Assembly: GCA_015075365.1 (NCBI GenBank)
Contig: JABTUN010000003.1
Coordinates: 1,161,060 to 1,225,059 of the forward strand
Source: Verrucomicrobiaceae bacterium
GTDB lineage: Bacteria; Verrucomicrobiota; Verrucomicrobiia; Verrucomicrobiales; Verrucomicrobiaceae
Reading direction: 5' to 3'
Length of the DNA: 64,000 nucleotides
The notes below the pieces were generated by a model. That model worked only from the letters and a program-made list of their open reading frames with translations. It was not told where the DNA came from and made no database searches. Position numbers and translations under genes: made by a program. Positions 48,119-56,357 of the stretch are shown piece by piece (within the stretch, counting starts at the first letter, position 1; the number at the start of each line of letters is the position of its first letter).

Positions 48119-50929
48119 TCAGTGATTGAAGAAGAACTCCTTGGAGTTCAGCAGCGCCCAGAAGAGATCCTCCAGCACGCTCTGGCGCGCGTCAGGAGCG
48201 TCCGCCAGCGCCTGGGTAACGGAGGCCAGCTCTTTTTCCTTCGGCATGCGCCCGAAGACGCGCAGGAAGAGGTTGTCGATGATCTCGCGGTCGGTCTTCT
48301 TTTCCTGGATCATCTTGGCGACGATGCGGCCCTGCTTGATGCGGTCGTTGACGGCGTCGCCGTTCATGAGATGCAACGCCTGGGAGAGGGTCGGCTCCAT
48401 CTTGACCTCGCAGGAGCACACGGACTCGCGTTTTGCACGGCCAAACGTGGTCAGGAAGTAGGTGCTGGTGGCGCCGTCGGCGATTTGGACGGCACGCGCG
48501 CCCAGCGGCAAGCCCTGGAACTTGTTCGGCGTCTCGGTGATCTGGGAGATGGCGTCGAGGAGCACCTCGGCGCGCACACGGCGGACCTGGGCGTGGGAAA
48601 AGTTCAGCCTGTCGCCCGCATTGGTCTCGTTGACCTGCGTGCTGCGCTGGTAGGTGGCGGAGGTGCAGATGTCGCGCACGAGCTTGCGGAAATCATACTT
48701 GTACTCGGTGAGGTGGGCGGCCAGCGCGTCCAGCAGCTCCGGGTTGGAGGGTGGATTCGACACGCGGACATCATCGACGGGCTCCACGACACCGACACCG
48801 GTGAAGTGCGCCCAGATGATGTTCGAGATATTGCGCGCAAAGTAGGGATTGCGCGGGGAGGCCAGCCATTCGGCCAGCACCTTGCGGCGGTCCTCGCCCG
48901 GTTTCAGCTCAGGGGTTTCACCGCCGAGGAATTTCGGCTTCATGACCGCGTTGGTCAGGAAATGGCGGGATTCACCGCCTTTGCTGTTGTAAACGATGAC
49001 CTCCTGCGGGTCGTCGGTTTGCTTCCGGCCGATCTGGCTGAAGAAGGCCTTGAAACCATAGTAGTCGTCCATCGTCCAGCGGTCGAAGGGGTGATTGTGG
49101 CACTGGGCGCACTGGATGCGCATGCCCATGAACACCTGCGCCACGTTTTCCGTGAGCTTGAGCTGGTCGAGCTCGGTCTGGTAGAAGTTGACCGGAGGAT
49201 TGCTCACCGTGCCGCCGCTGGCGGAGAGCAGCTCAATGACGATCTCGTTGAGCGGGACATTGCGGCCGATGCGGTCGGACAGCCAGTTGTAATACAGCAG
49301 CGCGTTCTTGTAGAACGGCGGCTGGTTGTTGTTGATGGAGGAGCGGATCTGCAGCAGCTCGGCGAACTTCATCACCCACATCTCCGTGAACTCTTTGCGC
49401 TCCAGCAACTGGTCCACCACCGCCTCGCGCTTCTTCGGATTGGTGTCGGCGAGGAACTTCTTCACGTCCTCAGGCTGCGGGTAGATGCCTGCGACGTCGA
49501 TGTACACGCGGCGGATGAACTCCTCGTCCGTGCAGAGCGCGGAGGGCAGGATGCGCAGCTTGTGCAGCTTTTCATCGACGAGTTGGTCGATGTAGTTCAC
49601 CTCCGCCAGCTTCGGGCGCTCGTACTGGAGGTTTTCCGGGATGACGAGCACCTGGGCCACGGTGGAATACACGTCGAAACGGGCCAGCATGAAGGCGGCG
49701 CCGCGGTCGCCTGAGGTGACGAGGCCGTCCTTGTCGATGGCGGCCGTGGGGTCGTTGTTGGACATGAACAGCGCGAGATTGGTCACATCGCGGTCGGTTC
49801 CGTCGGAGTAGGTGGCGCGCACGGTGATCTGCTGCGTGGTGTTTTTACCTTCCAGAACGACCTGCTTGGGATACACCTCGATGCCGGTGCATTTGGCCAC
49901 GTCAGGCTTGTCGTCCGGCGCGCCGGTGGCGATCCACTCGATCAGCGTCTTGTTGTAAACGGAGTCGGACTCGAAGCACTGGTTGCCGGAGTGCGGTACC
50001 GCGCCGACGGCTTTCTCGATCAGCGCGCTCTCCTCCGGGATGGCGAGGTTGAGGCGGCGGCCGGGCATTTCGCGCGTGATGCGGATGTAGTCGCCAGCGG
50101 GATCCATGCCGAAGAGAGAGGTGCGGAAACCGTCCTTGCCACGCGCCGCGCCGTGGCAGCCGCCCTGGTTGCAGCCGCCGCGCATGAAGACCGGCATGCA
50201 ATCAAGGCGGAAGGACACCGCGCGATCCTGCTGGCCGTTTTTGACCTCCACCGGGGCCTTCACAGTCTGGCCGCCCAGGGTGGCAATCAATTCGGTGGCA
50301 CCCGCGTTGGCCACGGGCTTCAGCGAAAGGCCCTCGAGGGCCGCGATCTTGGGATCGGCCACCTTCAGGTCACAGAGCGCGCTCACATCCTTGGTCGTGG
50401 CGTCCTGGAAGGTCGCGAAAACGATCACACGATGCGAGTCACGCTTGGTTTCCAGCGAGTAGCGTTCCGGCAGGATTTCCAGGCGCTTCAGCGTGGGCAG
50501 TTTTTTCTGGAGGTCGGCGATCGCCTTGAGCTCCTCGGCGGATTTATGGCGCAGGGCCACGCCTTCGGGCCATTTCGCGCCCTCGGCCACCCACTGCTTG
50601 ATCGTGGCAATCTCGTTCGCCGCGAGGGGGCCGCCCTTTGGAGGCATGATGTCATCGTGGTCCTTCGGCAGCACGATGCGCTCCACGATGAGGCTCTTGT
50701 CCGGCTGGCCGGGCACGAGTCCAGCACCAGAATCACCGCCCTTGAGCAGGTTGGCGGCGGTGTCCATGAGCAGCTCGCCCTTCACCTTGTTCGGATTGTG
50801 GCATTCGAGGCACTTGGTCTCGAAAATGGGCTGCACGTCCTTCACAAAATCAACGGCCGGGAGTGTGGCGGCGGACAGGGCAAGGGAGGTGGCGAAGAGG
50901 GGGAGAGAAGCGCGCAAAGGGCTTTTCAT
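48119..50929 (-). CDS. PSD1/DUF1549-DUF1553 cytochrome c protein
   Basis: 936 aa. Signal peptide (MKSPLRASLPLFATSLALSA) supports ATG 50929. Domains in order: a planctomycete-type cytochrome domain with CLECH, a beta domain with an Ig-like fold in the middle (about 390-480, PKQVVLEGKNTTQQITVRATYSDG), DUF1549 (about 500-720, with IQCAQCHNHPFDRW carrying a second haem motif), and DUF1553 at the end (about 730-930). These proteins are abundant in Planctomycetota and Verrucomicrobiota and are linked to sulfated-polysaccharide breakdown or unknown periplasmic redox work. The usual DUF1501 partner gene is not adjacent; fabV follows after a terminator. Confidence 0.88.
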   Translation of the reverse strand: MKSPLRASLPLFATSLALSAATLPAVDFVKDVQPIFETKCLECHNPNKVKGELLMDTAANLLKGGDSGAGLVPGQPDKSLIVERIVLPKDHDDIMPPKGGPLAANEIATIKQWVAEGAKWPEGVALRHKSAEELKAIADLQKKLPTLKRLEILPERYSLETKRDSHRVIVFATFQDATTKDVSALCDLKVADPKIAALEGLSLKPVANAGATELIATLGGQTVKAPVEVKNGQQDRAVSFRLDCMPVFMRGGCNQGGCHGAARGKDGFRTSLFGMDPAGDYIRITREMPGRRLNLAIPEESALIEKAVGAVPHSGNQCFESDSVYNKTLIEWIATGAPDDKPDVAKCTGIEVYPKQVVLEGKNTTQQITVRATYSDGTDRDVTNLALFMSNNDPTAAIDKDGLVTSGDRGAAFMLARFDVYSTVAQVLVIPENLQYERPKLAEVNYIDQLVDEKLHKLRILPSALCTDEEFIRRVYIDVAGIYPQPEDVKKFLADTNPKKREAVVDQLLERKEFTEMWVMKFAELLQIRSSINNNQPPFYKNALLYYNWLSDRIGRNVPLNEIVIELLSASGGTVSNPPVNFYQTELDQLKLTENVAQVFMGMRIQCAQCHNHPFDRWTMDDYYGFKAFFSQIGRKQTDDPQEVIVYNSKGGESRHFLTNAVMKPKFLGGETPELKPGEDRRKVLAEWLASPRNPYFARNISNIIWAHFTGVGVVEPVDDVRVSNPPSNPELLDALAAHLTEYKYDFRKLVRDICTSATYQRSTQVNETNAGDRLNFSHAQVRRVRAEVLLDAISQITETPNKFQGLPLGARAVQIADGATSTYFLTTFGRAKRESVCSCEVKMEPTLSQALHLMNGDAVNDRIKQGRIVAKMIQEKKTDREIIDNLFLRVFGRMPKEKELASVTQALADAPDARQSVLEDLFWALLNSKEFFFNH

Positions 50930-51353
50930 GGGGTGGTTTGGGGGGCTTGGGCTGCCTAAACTACGCCGGGACAGGCAGGTTTTATCAGAACTGCGAGAAT
51001 TCAGGCCATCTTCTCCATCACAGCCAGTAGCGTCACCACTCGGCATCGCGAGACACGGATCCAGCTCACATGCCGCGCACCCCCTACAGCAAATATGCCG
51101 AACTAGGCGGTGTCTTCGCAAATAAAACGCATTTCTGCTAGTGCGTGAGGAGGCTGCCACGCAGGAGGGGAGGAGCCGGGAGGCGGCGGCTGAATCAACC
51201 GCGAGCGCCGGAGTTTTCATCTGCCATGAGCCGCTCACACGCTGGATCGGGACACACGAAAGACACAAGCGACTTCAAAGGGGGGCCAGCGCCTTGTTGT
51301 TCGGCTTTGGTTGTGCTGAGATCGTCGTAGTGGACATGCTGGGAAATCGTGAG
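50930..51353. other. Intergenic stretch upstream of the cytochrome protein gene
   Basis: 424 bases between the cytochrome gene start and the end of the VOC gene. Open frames here lack homology. The region presumably carries the promoter of the cytochrome gene, but no clear -35/-10 pair could be fixed. Confidence 0.5.
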
Positions 51354-51722
51354 CTACCCGGTGATGAGGTGAACTATGGAAGCGGGGCTGCGAACCCAGA
51401 AGCCATCAAATCCAGGTGGCAGCTTCTCTACGGAATCACATCTCTCAACGCCTGATCTCGACAAATGTTCGGCAGCAAGGGTAGTGTCCGAGGTCAGTAG
51501 CTCAAGCCAGATCTCTGTCTGCTGAAGCTCTGGTGCTCGGTCCAGCCAGAGCAGACTCGATCCGAACTGAAAGACGATGTCAGGTCTGTGTGACTCGCTC
51601 TGAGGCAGGCCAACCACATCACGATAGAACAGAAGAGTAGCATCGAACTCAGCCGGAGGAACCTTCATGGCGATGTTTGATCCTCCTCGAAATGATGGTT
51701 TCAACTCATCAGCGGTGCTCAT
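51354..51722 (-). CDS. VOC (glyoxalase-fold) family protein
   Basis: 122 aa, one VOC domain. The beta-alpha-beta-beta-beta start MKVPPAEFDATLLFYRDVVGLP is typical, and the second half (IWLELLTSDTTLAAEHLSRSGVE, then DGFWVRSPASIVHLITG) mirrors it. VOC proteins include glyoxalases, dioxygenases and antibiotic-binding proteins; the metal ligands are not clearly conserved, so the activity is open. The local G+C content is visibly lower than in the neighbours, and the 400 bp on each side carry no gene, which may indicate acquired DNA. Confidence 0.7.
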   Translation of the reverse strand: MSTADELKPSFRGGSNIAMKVPPAEFDATLLFYRDVVGLPQSESHRPDIVFQFGSSLLWLDRAPELQQTEIWLELLTSDTTLAAEHLSRSGVERCDSVEKLPPGFDGFWVRSPASIVHLITG

Positions 51723-52124
51723 ACTTGGCGTATCATGCTTGAAAGCGATCTCTGTCTGCTAGTTCACAGCGAGAGGCGCATCGAAGTTGGGCGAACAACT
51801 CAGATCGTAAACACTTCTGTCGGTTTGCCAGCACCTTGATAGGCGACAATAGGGTGGGAAAAGTACGGCGCTGGTGACTTCATGGTGTGGTTTTAGCCGC
51901 ACCTGTCGGAATCGAGCAAGCCCAAATTGTGCATCGTGCAGTTGGTGGCAGGTGTTTGAAAATCCAATGCTAGGCAGGCGGCGGAGCAACGATGTCCTCC
52001 CGCTCCGCGAGAGGAACTCAGAGCGGGAGAGGCGGAAGGGGTGACGAACTGCCGGGCCTGTGCCGGACAGCGAACGTCTTGGGCTCCTCTTGCGGAGCAA
52101 GAGGGCTGCTTTGCGGGCGCTGCA
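51723..52124. other. Intergenic stretch without recognised gene
   Basis: 402 bases with lower G+C than the flanks. The 14-base stretch gatctctgtctgct occurs both near 51508 (inside the VOC gene) and at 51746-51760. No convincing gene, RNA or terminator was found. Confidence 0.45.
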
Positions 52125-52739
52125 TCACGAATTCTCGTCCCACCAGCGCATCAGCTCCTGCCGGGCACGATGGACGCGGCCTTCGACACCACGTACGGTG
52201 CAGCCGAGCACCTCCGCGCAGTCGCGCTGGCTCAGACCCTCGATGGTGACGAGGATGAGCGCGGCGCGCTCTTTCTCGGGAAGGGCGGCGAGACCGCGGT
52301 TGAGTTTGTCCAGCTCACCGCGCAGCTCGGCACGGGTGCCGGGGCAGGGTTTGGGACAGGCTGGCGCGTGCTCCATGTCATCCAGGCCAGTGGTGTGCTC
52401 CCGCTGGCGGGTGCCGCGGGAGCGGGCGCGGTCGCGGCAGAGGTTGAGGGCGATCTGGTAGAGCCAGGTGGAGAGGCGGGCGCGGCATTCAAACTCCGGC
52501 AGCGCCTGCCAGGCGCGGACGAACACATCCTGGCACACCTCGCGCGTGTCCTCCGCGCAGCGCAGCCAGCGCGCGCAGAAGCCGGCCACGCGCGCCTCGT
52601 GCTCCCGCACGATCCATTCAAAGGCGGCCATGTCCCCGGCCTGGGCGGCGCGGATTTTCTCCTGCTCGATGTCAGGAGAGGCGCTGTCCGCCGCGGGCGC
52701 GGTGAGAAGCAGGTCAAGGCTGGCGGGCAAGGCTGTCAT
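52125..52739 (-). CDS. ECF sigma factor, CnrH-like
   Basis: 204 aa with sigma region 2 (FEWIVREHEARVAGFCARWL, then TREVCQDVFVRAWQAL and RARLSTWLYQIALNLCRDRAR) and region 4 (LPEKERAALILVTIEGLSQR, then CAEVLGCTVRGVEGRVHRAR). It is the third gene of a three-gene overlapping unit: small membrane protein (53447-53175), periplasmic sensor (53178-52714), sigma factor (52739-52125). This order and overlap are those of cnrYXH. The proposed model is release of the sigma factor when the sensor binds metal. The target promoters and any efflux pump are not in the window. Confidence 0.85.
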   Translation of the reverse strand: MTALPASLDLLLTAPAADSASPDIEQEKIRAAQAGDMAAFEWIVREHEARVAGFCARWLRCAEDTREVCQDVFVRAWQALPEFECRARLSTWLYQIALNLCRDRARSRGTRQREHTTGLDDMEHAPACPKPCPGTRAELRGELDKLNRGLAALPEKERAALILVTIEGLSQRDCAEVLGCTVRGVEGRVHRARQELMRWWDENS

Positions 52740-53178
52740 GCGTCCATTCCACCATCTTCCGGGCCTGGGCGGGCCGCAGATAGCGCTTCATCGCGAAAAA
52801 GTGGTCGATCGTGGCGCGCTGCAGCTCCGCCTGGCTTTTGTTGAGGCGCTCCAGCGCGGCGTCGAGGGCCGCGCGGTCGGGCTCCGGCGCGCCGATGGCG
52901 GCGGCGAGGTCGGTGCCGGCGAGGCGAATGGCCTCCTTCAGTTGCGCGCGCTTTTGCTCAAACGCGGCCTCGACAGGTTCGAGCTTGTCGTGCTGCTCCG
53001 GGGTGAGGTCGAGGTTCTCATGCATCCAGGCGTGCAGATCCCCCTGCGCGTGGTCATGCGCATGGCTGTCGGCATGCCGGTGAAGCACCCAGTCGGTGAC
53101 GAGCCAGGCCGCCGCGGCTGCCACCAGGCCGGAGACCAGCACGGCGATGATCATCCATTTGACGCGCGCGCCGGTCAT
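52714..53178 (-). CDS. Periplasmic metal sensor, CnrX-like
   Basis: 154 aa: one N-terminal membrane anchor (about 8-28), a His-rich stretch (HRHADSHAHDHAQ) and a helical hairpin domain with DLHAWMHENLDLTPEQHDKL. Using residue numbers here, His49, His53, Glu70, His126 and Met130 have exactly the spacing of the metal ligands His42, His46, Glu63, His119 and Met123 of Cupriavidus CnrX, which senses Ni/Co. LTPEQ is the motif of the Spy/CpxP/CnrX superfamily. It overlaps the preceding gene by four bases (ATGA) and the sigma gene by 26 bp. Ni or Co sensing is inferred by ligand match. Confidence 0.85.
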   Translation of the reverse strand: MTGARVKWMIIAVLVSGLVAAAAAWLVTDWVLHRHADSHAHDHAQGDLHAWMHENLDLTPEQHDKLEPVEAAFEQKRAQLKEAIRLAGTDLAAAIGAPEPDRAALDAALERLNKSQAELQRATIDHFFAMKRYLRPAQARKMVEWTHDSLARQP

Positions 53179-53447
53179 GGCGTGCCCTCCTGGAAAAGGC
53201 GCATGGCGGGAGGCTTTGAGTGGGTCGTGTCACGCACGGCCAGGGACCAGCCGATGCCCACGGCGGCGGCCAGACCGGAGAGGGCGGCGGAGAGCAGGAG
53301 CCACCGCACAAAAGCGCGCCAGCGCCGCGCGCGCCCGTCATCGACGCGCACGCGTGCCATGATGGCGTCGTGCAGGAGCGAGGGGCCGCCGGCCGCCGTG
53401 GCGGAGGCGGCATGCCGGAGCACGCGGTTGAGTTCGTCATCGTTCAT
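53175..53447 (-). CDS. Small membrane anti-sigma factor candidate, CnrY-like
   Basis: 90 aa with one membrane segment (about 48-66, WLLLSAALSGLAAAVGIGW). The cytoplasmic N-terminal 46 residues are charged with a Leu-rich helix (DELNRVLRHAAS) suited to binding a sigma factor, followed by a short periplasmic tail. Sequence similarity to CnrY is not evident, and the assignment comes from size, topology and position before the CnrX-like gene with ATGA overlap. It could also be an unrelated small membrane protein. Confidence 0.6.
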   Translation of the reverse strand: MNDDELNRVLRHAASATAAGGPSLLHDAIMARVRVDDGRARRWRAFVRWLLLSAALSGLAAAVGIGWSLAVRDTTHSKPPAMRLFQEGTP

Positions 53448-53493
53448 GGGCGGCGGGAAAACGGGGCAGGGGGCGCGGTTGTGTCACGCACGC

Positions 53494-53862
53494 TCAGGAA
53501 AGCTCCACCAGCTCGCGCTCGCGGCGGACGGGCGGATCGGCCCATGCCTCGGCCTCCTCCTCCTGGTCCTGCTCCAGCATCGGGGCAAAGCGCTCCGCGC
53601 GGAAGCCCAGCTCCTGTTTGACGCTGGAGTGCGGATCCTCTGGATTGATGAGCTCCTCCAGCAGGATGAGCATGTCAAAGTCGGCATCGGTCATCTTCAG
53701 CTCCGCGTCGTCATTGACCTCGAATTTGGGATTGGAGCGGCCGACGGCCACGGAGCGCACGGTGTAGGTGTGGTCCTTGCGGGGCAGGGCGCGGTAGAGG
53801 TCATAGACCCAGGGGGCGAACTCGTCGTCGATGCACACGACTTTCTGGCCGGTTTGAAACAT
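53494..53862 (-). CDS. Small acidic protein of unknown function
   Basis: 122 aa, starting MFQTGQKVVCIDDEFAPWVYDL and ending in an acidic Glu/Asp tail (DQEEEAEAWADPPVRRE). A compact beta-rich N-terminal half may be an SH3-like or CarD-like barrel; I do not recognise the family. An in-frame upstream ATG at 53901 would add 13 residues. The stop is 46 bp from the start of the CnrY-like gene on the same strand, so they may be co-transcribed. Confidence 0.55.
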   Translation of the reverse strand: MFQTGQKVVCIDDEFAPWVYDLYRALPRKDHTYTVRSVAVGRSNPKFEVNDDAELKMTDADFDMLILLEELINPEDPHSSVKQELGFRAERFAPMLEQDQEEEAEAWADPPVRRERELVELS

Positions 53863-53943
53863 GCGGGTTGGAAGGTTGTCGAAATTGGGAAACGGCTCCA
53901 TGCTAACCACGGTTCCGCTTCCGGCATCCCCTTTTCCACGCGC

Positions 53944-54510
53944 ATGACATTTCCCCAGCCCCTCCTCGCCAGCATCCTGCCCGCGCCCACGGACTTTCTG
54001 ACCGTGGGCCGCCTGATGGGCAGCGAGATCACCCTGAAGGTGGGGCCGTGGTACTCCACCGGTTTTCTCATCGCGGGGCCGGTGCTGGTGGTGGCGGCTG
54101 TCGTGCTGGTGCTGACGATGTACCAGCGGGTGAAGTACTTTGCCATGGAGTATGGCTACGGCACGGGTTGGGGCCGTATCAAGGCCATCTTCCACTACAT
54201 CGTGCTGGGCGCGCTGCTGGTGGCGGCGGGGGCCGCGATTTTGCTGATGGGCTGGGCCAACCAGGGCTACTCCGTGGTGCTGAGCCCCTCCGGGCTCACC
54301 GAGATGCATCGCGAGGGCACGCAGCTGTATGCATGGACGGATCTCAAGGGCTCGTCGGAGCGGATCAAGTCCACGGACTTCTGGCTGCGCTTTGAGAAAG
54401 GCGGGCGCGCCTGCCGGGTGCGCTTCCTGCAGGAGTACTGGGGAGAGGAACTGCAGGACAAGGCCATCGACATCACCGAGACGTCGATGCGGTCCCGCCC
54501 GTCCCTCTGA
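53944..54510 (+). CDS. Two-helix membrane protein, unknown function
   Basis: 188 aa with membrane segments about 40-58 (GFLIAGPVLVVAAVVLVLTM) and 83-104 (YIVLGALLVAAGAAILLMG). A C-terminal extramembrane beta region (GYSVVLSPSGLTEMH and LYAWTDLKGSS) resembles the PH-like domain often found after two helices, which is inference. The divergent 53862 gene is 81 bp away. No family is named. Confidence 0.6.
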   Translation: MTFPQPLLASILPAPTDFLTVGRLMGSEITLKVGPWYSTGFLIAGPVLVVAAVVLVLTMYQRVKYFAMEYGYGTGWGRIKAIFHYIVLGALLVAAGAAILLMGWANQGYSVVLSPSGLTEMHREGTQLYAWTDLKGSSERIKSTDFWLRFEKGGRACRVRFLQEYWGEELQDKAIDITETSMRSRPSL

Positions 54511-54528
54511 GGGGTGGAAACGGCGCTG

Positions 54529-54558
54529 TTGACGGCTGGGCGGGCTTTCCGGTAAAAT
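54529..54558 (+). promoter_or_regulatory. Strong promoter with predicted leaderless transcript
   Basis: TTGACG (54529-54534), an 18-bp spacer and TAAAAT (54553-54558), each 5 of 6 to consensus. The ATG of the pseudopilin is at 54565, so a start 6-7 bases after the -10 element lands on or next to the ATG. No SD sequence is possible. Confidence 0.6.
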
Positions 54559-54564
54559 GCCGCC

Positions 54565-55194
54565 ATGAAAACACCTTCATGGAATTGCCGCGGATTCAGG
54601 CGCGGTTTCACGTTGATGGAACTGCTGGTGGTGATTGTGATCATCGCCGTGCTGGCGGGACTGCTGGCACCACAGATCAGCGAGATGCTGAACGAGCGCG
54701 ACCGGTTGAAGACCATGGAACTGATGACCAAGCTGCAAACCGCCATCAGCAGCTTTGAAACCGAGTACAACCGCCTGCCGGTGGACGCGGCGTCCTCCGC
54801 CAGCGGGGAGGACACCGAGGTGCTCACGGATGGCAGCACGCCGCTGGTGGACACGCTCATGGGCCTGCCGCCGGAGGACGGCGGCGCGAACTGGAACCCG
54901 AAGGGCGTGCCGTACGCGGAATTCCGCCCGGCGCAGAACGGCCGCCACGGGGTGGATGTGTCCAGCAGGCCGCACCGCCTGCTCGATCCGTGGGGAAACC
55001 CGTTTCACCTGGTGTTCGACACGAACGGCGACCAGCGTGTGATGAATCCCGACGCGCAAAACCAGGATCCGCGCATCGCGCAGCCTGGTGGCCGGCCGGC
55101 GGGCGGCTTTCTCTCCACCCGTGTGGCGATTTTCAGCCGCGGCCGCGATGGCATGCCGCACACCGGCGATGACATCGCGCTATGGCGTCCGTAG
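54565..55194 (+). CDS. Type IV pilin-like / type II secretion pseudopilin
   Basis: 209 aa. It has a basic leader with prepilin-peptidase site RRGFTLMELLVVIVIIAVL (cleavage Gly-Phe, Glu at +5), then a long amphipathic helix, as in type II pseudopilins of the GspG/H type. The C-terminal globular part (LLDPWGNPFHLVFDTNGD) has the GspG-like pattern DPWGNP. No cysteines were used as disulfide marks. It stands alone, with no gsp or pil genes nearby. It could be a minor pseudopilin serving a machine encoded elsewhere, perhaps with the secretin at 2698-5262. Confidence 0.88.
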   Translation: MKTPSWNCRGFRRGFTLMELLVVIVIIAVLAGLLAPQISEMLNERDRLKTMELMTKLQTAISSFETEYNRLPVDAASSASGEDTEVLTDGSTPLVDTLMGLPPEDGGANWNPKGVPYAEFRPAQNGRHGVDVSSRPHRLLDPWGNPFHLVFDTNGDQRVMNPDAQNQDPRIAQPGGRPAGGFLSTRVAIFSRGRDGMPHTGDDIALWRP

Positions 55195-55203
55195 GGGCAT
55201 CCA

Positions 55204-56244
55204 TCACCGGCCAAACACATCCTGCTCGCTGCGGAAGCCGTCTTTGACGACGGTGTCGCGCAGGTTGTCCTTGGTGACGGCGTGGATCGGCAGGAAGACG
55301 GAGGGCACATCCGTGTGGCCGTTGGGCGTGCTGTCACGGGCGATGACGGGGCGGCGCGTGGCCAGCTTCACGGCGATTTCCGCGGCCTGGCTGCACAGGA
55401 CGTGCAACGGCTTGTACACCGTCATGGTCTGGGTGCCCTGCACGAGGCGCTGGCAGGCTGCCAGGTCCGCGTCCTGACCGGTGACGAGCACCCTGCCAGC
55501 GATGCCCTCCTCCGTGAGCGCCTGGATGGCGCCGCCTGCGGTGCCGTCGTTGCTGGCGAGGATGGCGTCAAACTTCGGCCCGTGCTGGGTGATGGCGGCA
55601 TTGGTGATCTTCTTGGCGTTCTCCGGCTTCCAGTCATCCGCCCAGTCCTCATGCAGCACCTCCACCTTTCCGGCGGCGATGAGCGGCTGCAACACGTTGT
55701 CCTGGCCCTGTTTGAAGAGTTTCGCGTTGTTGTCGGTCTTGGAGCCGTAGATGCGCAGCAGGCGCAGTTTGCCGCCGGCGGGGATGCGCCCGGCCAGGAA
55801 GGAGGCTTGCAACTCGCCGACCTTCACGTTGTCGAAGGTGATGTAGAGATCGAGGTCGCAGCCGGTGATGAGGCGGTCGTAGGAGAGCACGGGAATGCCG
55901 GCCTGGTGGGCGAGGTTCACCGCCTTGGCCATCGCGGCGGCGTCATGCGGGATGATGACCAGCGCGTCCACCTTCCGCGTGATCAGGGCCTCCACATCGG
56001 CGAGCTGGCGCGTGTCGTTGCTGTTGGCGGAGAGCACCTCGACATCCGCGCCGAGTTCCGCGGCCTTTTGCACGAACAGATCGCGGTCCTTCTGCCAGCG
56101 CTCCTCCTTCAGGGTGTCCATCGACAGCCCGATGAGAGGCCGCGCGCGCGCCGCGTCCGCCACCGCGCCGCCGCGCGAAAGCACGAGCCCGGTGAGCACG
56201 CTCAGGACGCAGGAGACGATGACAAGCAGGATGCGGGGATTCAT
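55204..56244 (-). CDS. Sugar ABC-type binding protein, XylF-like
   Basis: 346 aa periplasmic-binding-protein type 1 fold with a short N-terminal export signal (to about 25-33). Motifs: IGLSMDTLKEERWQKDRDLF, ALVIIPHDAAAMAKAVNLAHQAGIPVLSYDRLI, and AILASNDGTAGGAIQALTEEG are typical for XylF. The domain matches xylose-binding proteins of ABC importers; the substrate may be xylose or another sugar. No ATPase or permease is adjacent; the upstream gene is divergent (an isomerase-like protein), suggesting a shared sugar-related regulon. Confidence 0.85.
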   Translation of the reverse strand: MNPRILLVIVSCVLSVLTGLVLSRGGAVADAARARPLIGLSMDTLKEERWQKDRDLFVQKAAELGADVEVLSANSNDTRQLADVEALITRKVDALVIIPHDAAAMAKAVNLAHQAGIPVLSYDRLITGCDLDLYITFDNVKVGELQASFLAGRIPAGGKLRLLRIYGSKTDNNAKLFKQGQDNVLQPLIAAGKVEVLHEDWADDWKPENAKKITNAAITQHGPKFDAILASNDGTAGGAIQALTEEGIAGRVLVTGQDADLAACQRLVQGTQTMTVYKPLHVLCSQAAEIAVKLATRRPVIARDSTPNGHTDVPSVFLPIHAVTKDNLRDTVVKDGFRSEQDVFGR

Positions 56245-56357
56245 GGCGGATGAGTGCCGCCCAATCGTCGTTCCGCAATGTGAAATGCGCGCCGGTCCGG
56301 CGCGCTGGACACGATGCCTGCGAGAGGGCGGCATGGCGCTGCGTTTCCTCCCCGCCC

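Noticed and set aside
51141..51455. 104-codon plus-strand frame overlapping the VOC gene end
   Set aside because: No family likeness and overlaps the VOC domain on the other strand.
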